From an uncultured Mycoplasmatota bacterium (GTDB lineage Bacteria > Bacillota_I > Bacilli_A > RF39 > UBA660), in assembly GCA_946613765.1 (NCBI GenBank), contig CAMOFW010000047.1:1-5753 (forward strand): a DNA stretch of 5,753 nucleotides, written 5' to 3'. This document shows positions 4,936 through 5,753 of the stretch, one piece after another. The stretch's first letter is position 1; each line of letters opens with the position of its first letter. Under the pieces are notes generated by a model. The model had not been told where the DNA came from and ran no database searches. It saw only the letters and a program-made list of their open reading frames with translations. The translations under genes and the position numbers were made by a program.

Positions 4936-5753
4936 ATGAAAACAGAAAAGAATATTTTAATTGCATTTATACTTAATATAGCATTTTCTATATTTGAATT
5001 ATTTGGAGGATTATTAACTAATTCAGTTTCAATCTTATCTGATTCTATACATGATTTAGGTGATGCTGTATCCATTGGTATATCTTATTTCATGGAAAAG
5101 ATTAGTAAAAAACATGCGGATAATAAATATACTTATGGATATGTTAGATATTCAGTATTAGGTGGTGTTATAACTACAACTATATTATTTGTAGGATCTA
5201 TTTTAGTTATTATAGGTGCTATAAAAAGATTATTTAATCCAGTAGAAGTTAATTATAGTGGAATGATTATATTTGCTATTATTGGAGTAGTATTAAATTT
5301 TATTGCTGCTTATGTTACTAAAGATGGTGATTCAATTAATCAAAAGTCTGTTAATTTACATATGTTAGAAGATGTATTAGGATGGATAGTTGTATTAGTT
5401 GGTGCTATTATAATGAACTTTACTGATATTAAAGTATTAGATTCTATTATGAGTATTGGTGTAGCATTATTTATACTTATTAATTCATATAAGAATTTAA
5501 AGAGTATAGTAGATTTATTTTTAGAAAAGACCCCTAGTAGTATTAATATTGATGAATTAAAAGAACATTTACTAGAAATAAAAGGAGTAGATGATGTACA
5601 TCATATTCATGTATGGAGTATTGATGGATATAATAACTATGCTACTATGCATATAGTATCTAAATCTAAAAATATTGTTAAAGTTAAGAAAGATATTAGA
5701 GAAGAATTAGAAGAACATGGTATATGTCATGCAATATTAGAAACAGAAGAAGA
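4936..5753 (+). CDS. Cation diffusion facilitator family metal efflux transporter (3' end off the window)
   Basis: The frame is open from the ATG at 4936 to the window edge (272 codons plus two bases). Usual members have about 290-300 residues, so only a short tail is probably missing. These proton-coupled antiporters export divalent metals as dimers. Seen: about six membrane helices (roughly 7-27, 31-52, 72-96, 109-128, 140-160, 163-185). The transport-site pair HxxxD appears in helix 2 (H39, D43, within LSDSIHDLGDA) and in helix 5 (H142, D146, within NLHMLEDVLGW). The cytoplasmic domain follows from about 200 and includes HHIHVWSIDG at 222-231 and CHAILETEE at 264-272. The linker between helices 4 and 5 is short and lacks a histidine-rich stretch. 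Family knowledge: a His/Asp site in both helices is typical of zinc-preferring members, so zinc is the best guess, with Cd, Co or other metals possible. It follows the phosphodiesterase gene by two bases. Confidence 0.92.
   Translation, partial: MKTEKNILIAFILNIAFSIFELFGGLLTNSVSILSDSIHDLGDAVSIGISYFMEKISKKHADNKYTYGYVRYSVLGGVITTTILFVGSILVIIGAIKRLFNPVEVNYSGMIIFAIIGVVLNFIAAYVTKDGDSINQKSVNLHMLEDVLGWIVVLVGAIIMNFTDIKVLDSIMSIGVALFILINSYKNLKSIVDLFLEKTPSSINIDELKEHLLEIKGVDDVHHIHVWSIDGYNNYATMHIVSKSKNIVKVKKDIREELEEHGICHAILETEE

Noticed and set aside
4887..5075. 62-codon open frame on the minus strand
   Set aside because: It overlaps the end of the phosphodiesterase gene and the start of the CDF gene, both well supported. 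It has no recognisable domain, and I treat it as a shadow.
1..5753. CRISPR array, insertion sequence, tRNA or rRNA
   Set aside because: I found no regularly spaced repeats, transposase motifs, terminal inverted repeats or cloverleaf-like sequence on either strand by eye.
4936..5753. Truncated or broken CDF gene
   Set aside because: All helices, both HxxxD sites and most of the cytoplasmic domain are intact. The frame is only cut by the window edge.

Overview
The window is very AT-rich and has the look of a low-GC Gram-positive bacterium. The helicase-loading pair DnaB (membrane attachment type) and DnaI belongs to the Bacilli and their relatives, and a complete SEDS cell-wall polymerase shows the organism has a wall. 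All 11 tryptophans in the genes called here are encoded by TGG and no TGA lies in any reading frame, so the standard code applies and a wall-less Mycoplasma-type organism is unlikely. My best guess is an uncultured or gut-type Bacilli/Erysipelotrichia/RF39-like lineage; that placement is inference.

Layout. (1) 32-379, plus strand: a small protein with a four-cysteine zinc ribbon and a helix-turn-helix-like segment, distantly like the YvyF flagellar-operon family. (2) 393-560, minus strand: a 55-residue single-span membrane protein with the core of the YjcZ tiny sporulation-associated family; it converges on the first gene across one bidirectional terminator. (3) 561-686: a divergent promoter region with a strong ribosome binding site facing left and one or two promoters facing right. 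(4) 687-1844: an FtsW/SpoVE-type SEDS glycosyltransferase, closed by a terminator. (5) 1904-4046: dnaB and dnaI, one base apart, closed by a terminator. (6) 4115-5753: a membrane-anchored glycerophosphodiester phosphodiesterase and, two bases later, a cation diffusion facilitator that runs off the right edge.

The transcription units are tightly packed. Before dnaB and before the phosphodiesterase gene, a hairpin terminator is followed at once by a -10 element, so the hairpin fills the -35 region of the next promoter. Inferred 5' leaders are only about 10-17 bases, which leaves no room for riboswitches or attenuators. Three of the four inferred start regions share the extended -10 motif TATGTTAxxAT.

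Functionally the window is mostly core biology: septal or spore peptidoglycan synthesis (FtsW-like), chromosome replication initiation (DnaB and DnaI load the replicative helicase), phospholipid or teichoic-acid glycerol turnover (phosphodiesterase) and metal efflux (CDF). I see no mobile element, CRISPR array, tRNA, rRNA or defence system. The least ordinary items are the tiny YjcZ-like gene, the zinc-ribbon protein, the paired cysteines in the FtsW extracellular loop and the probable all-cysteine zinc site of DnaI.
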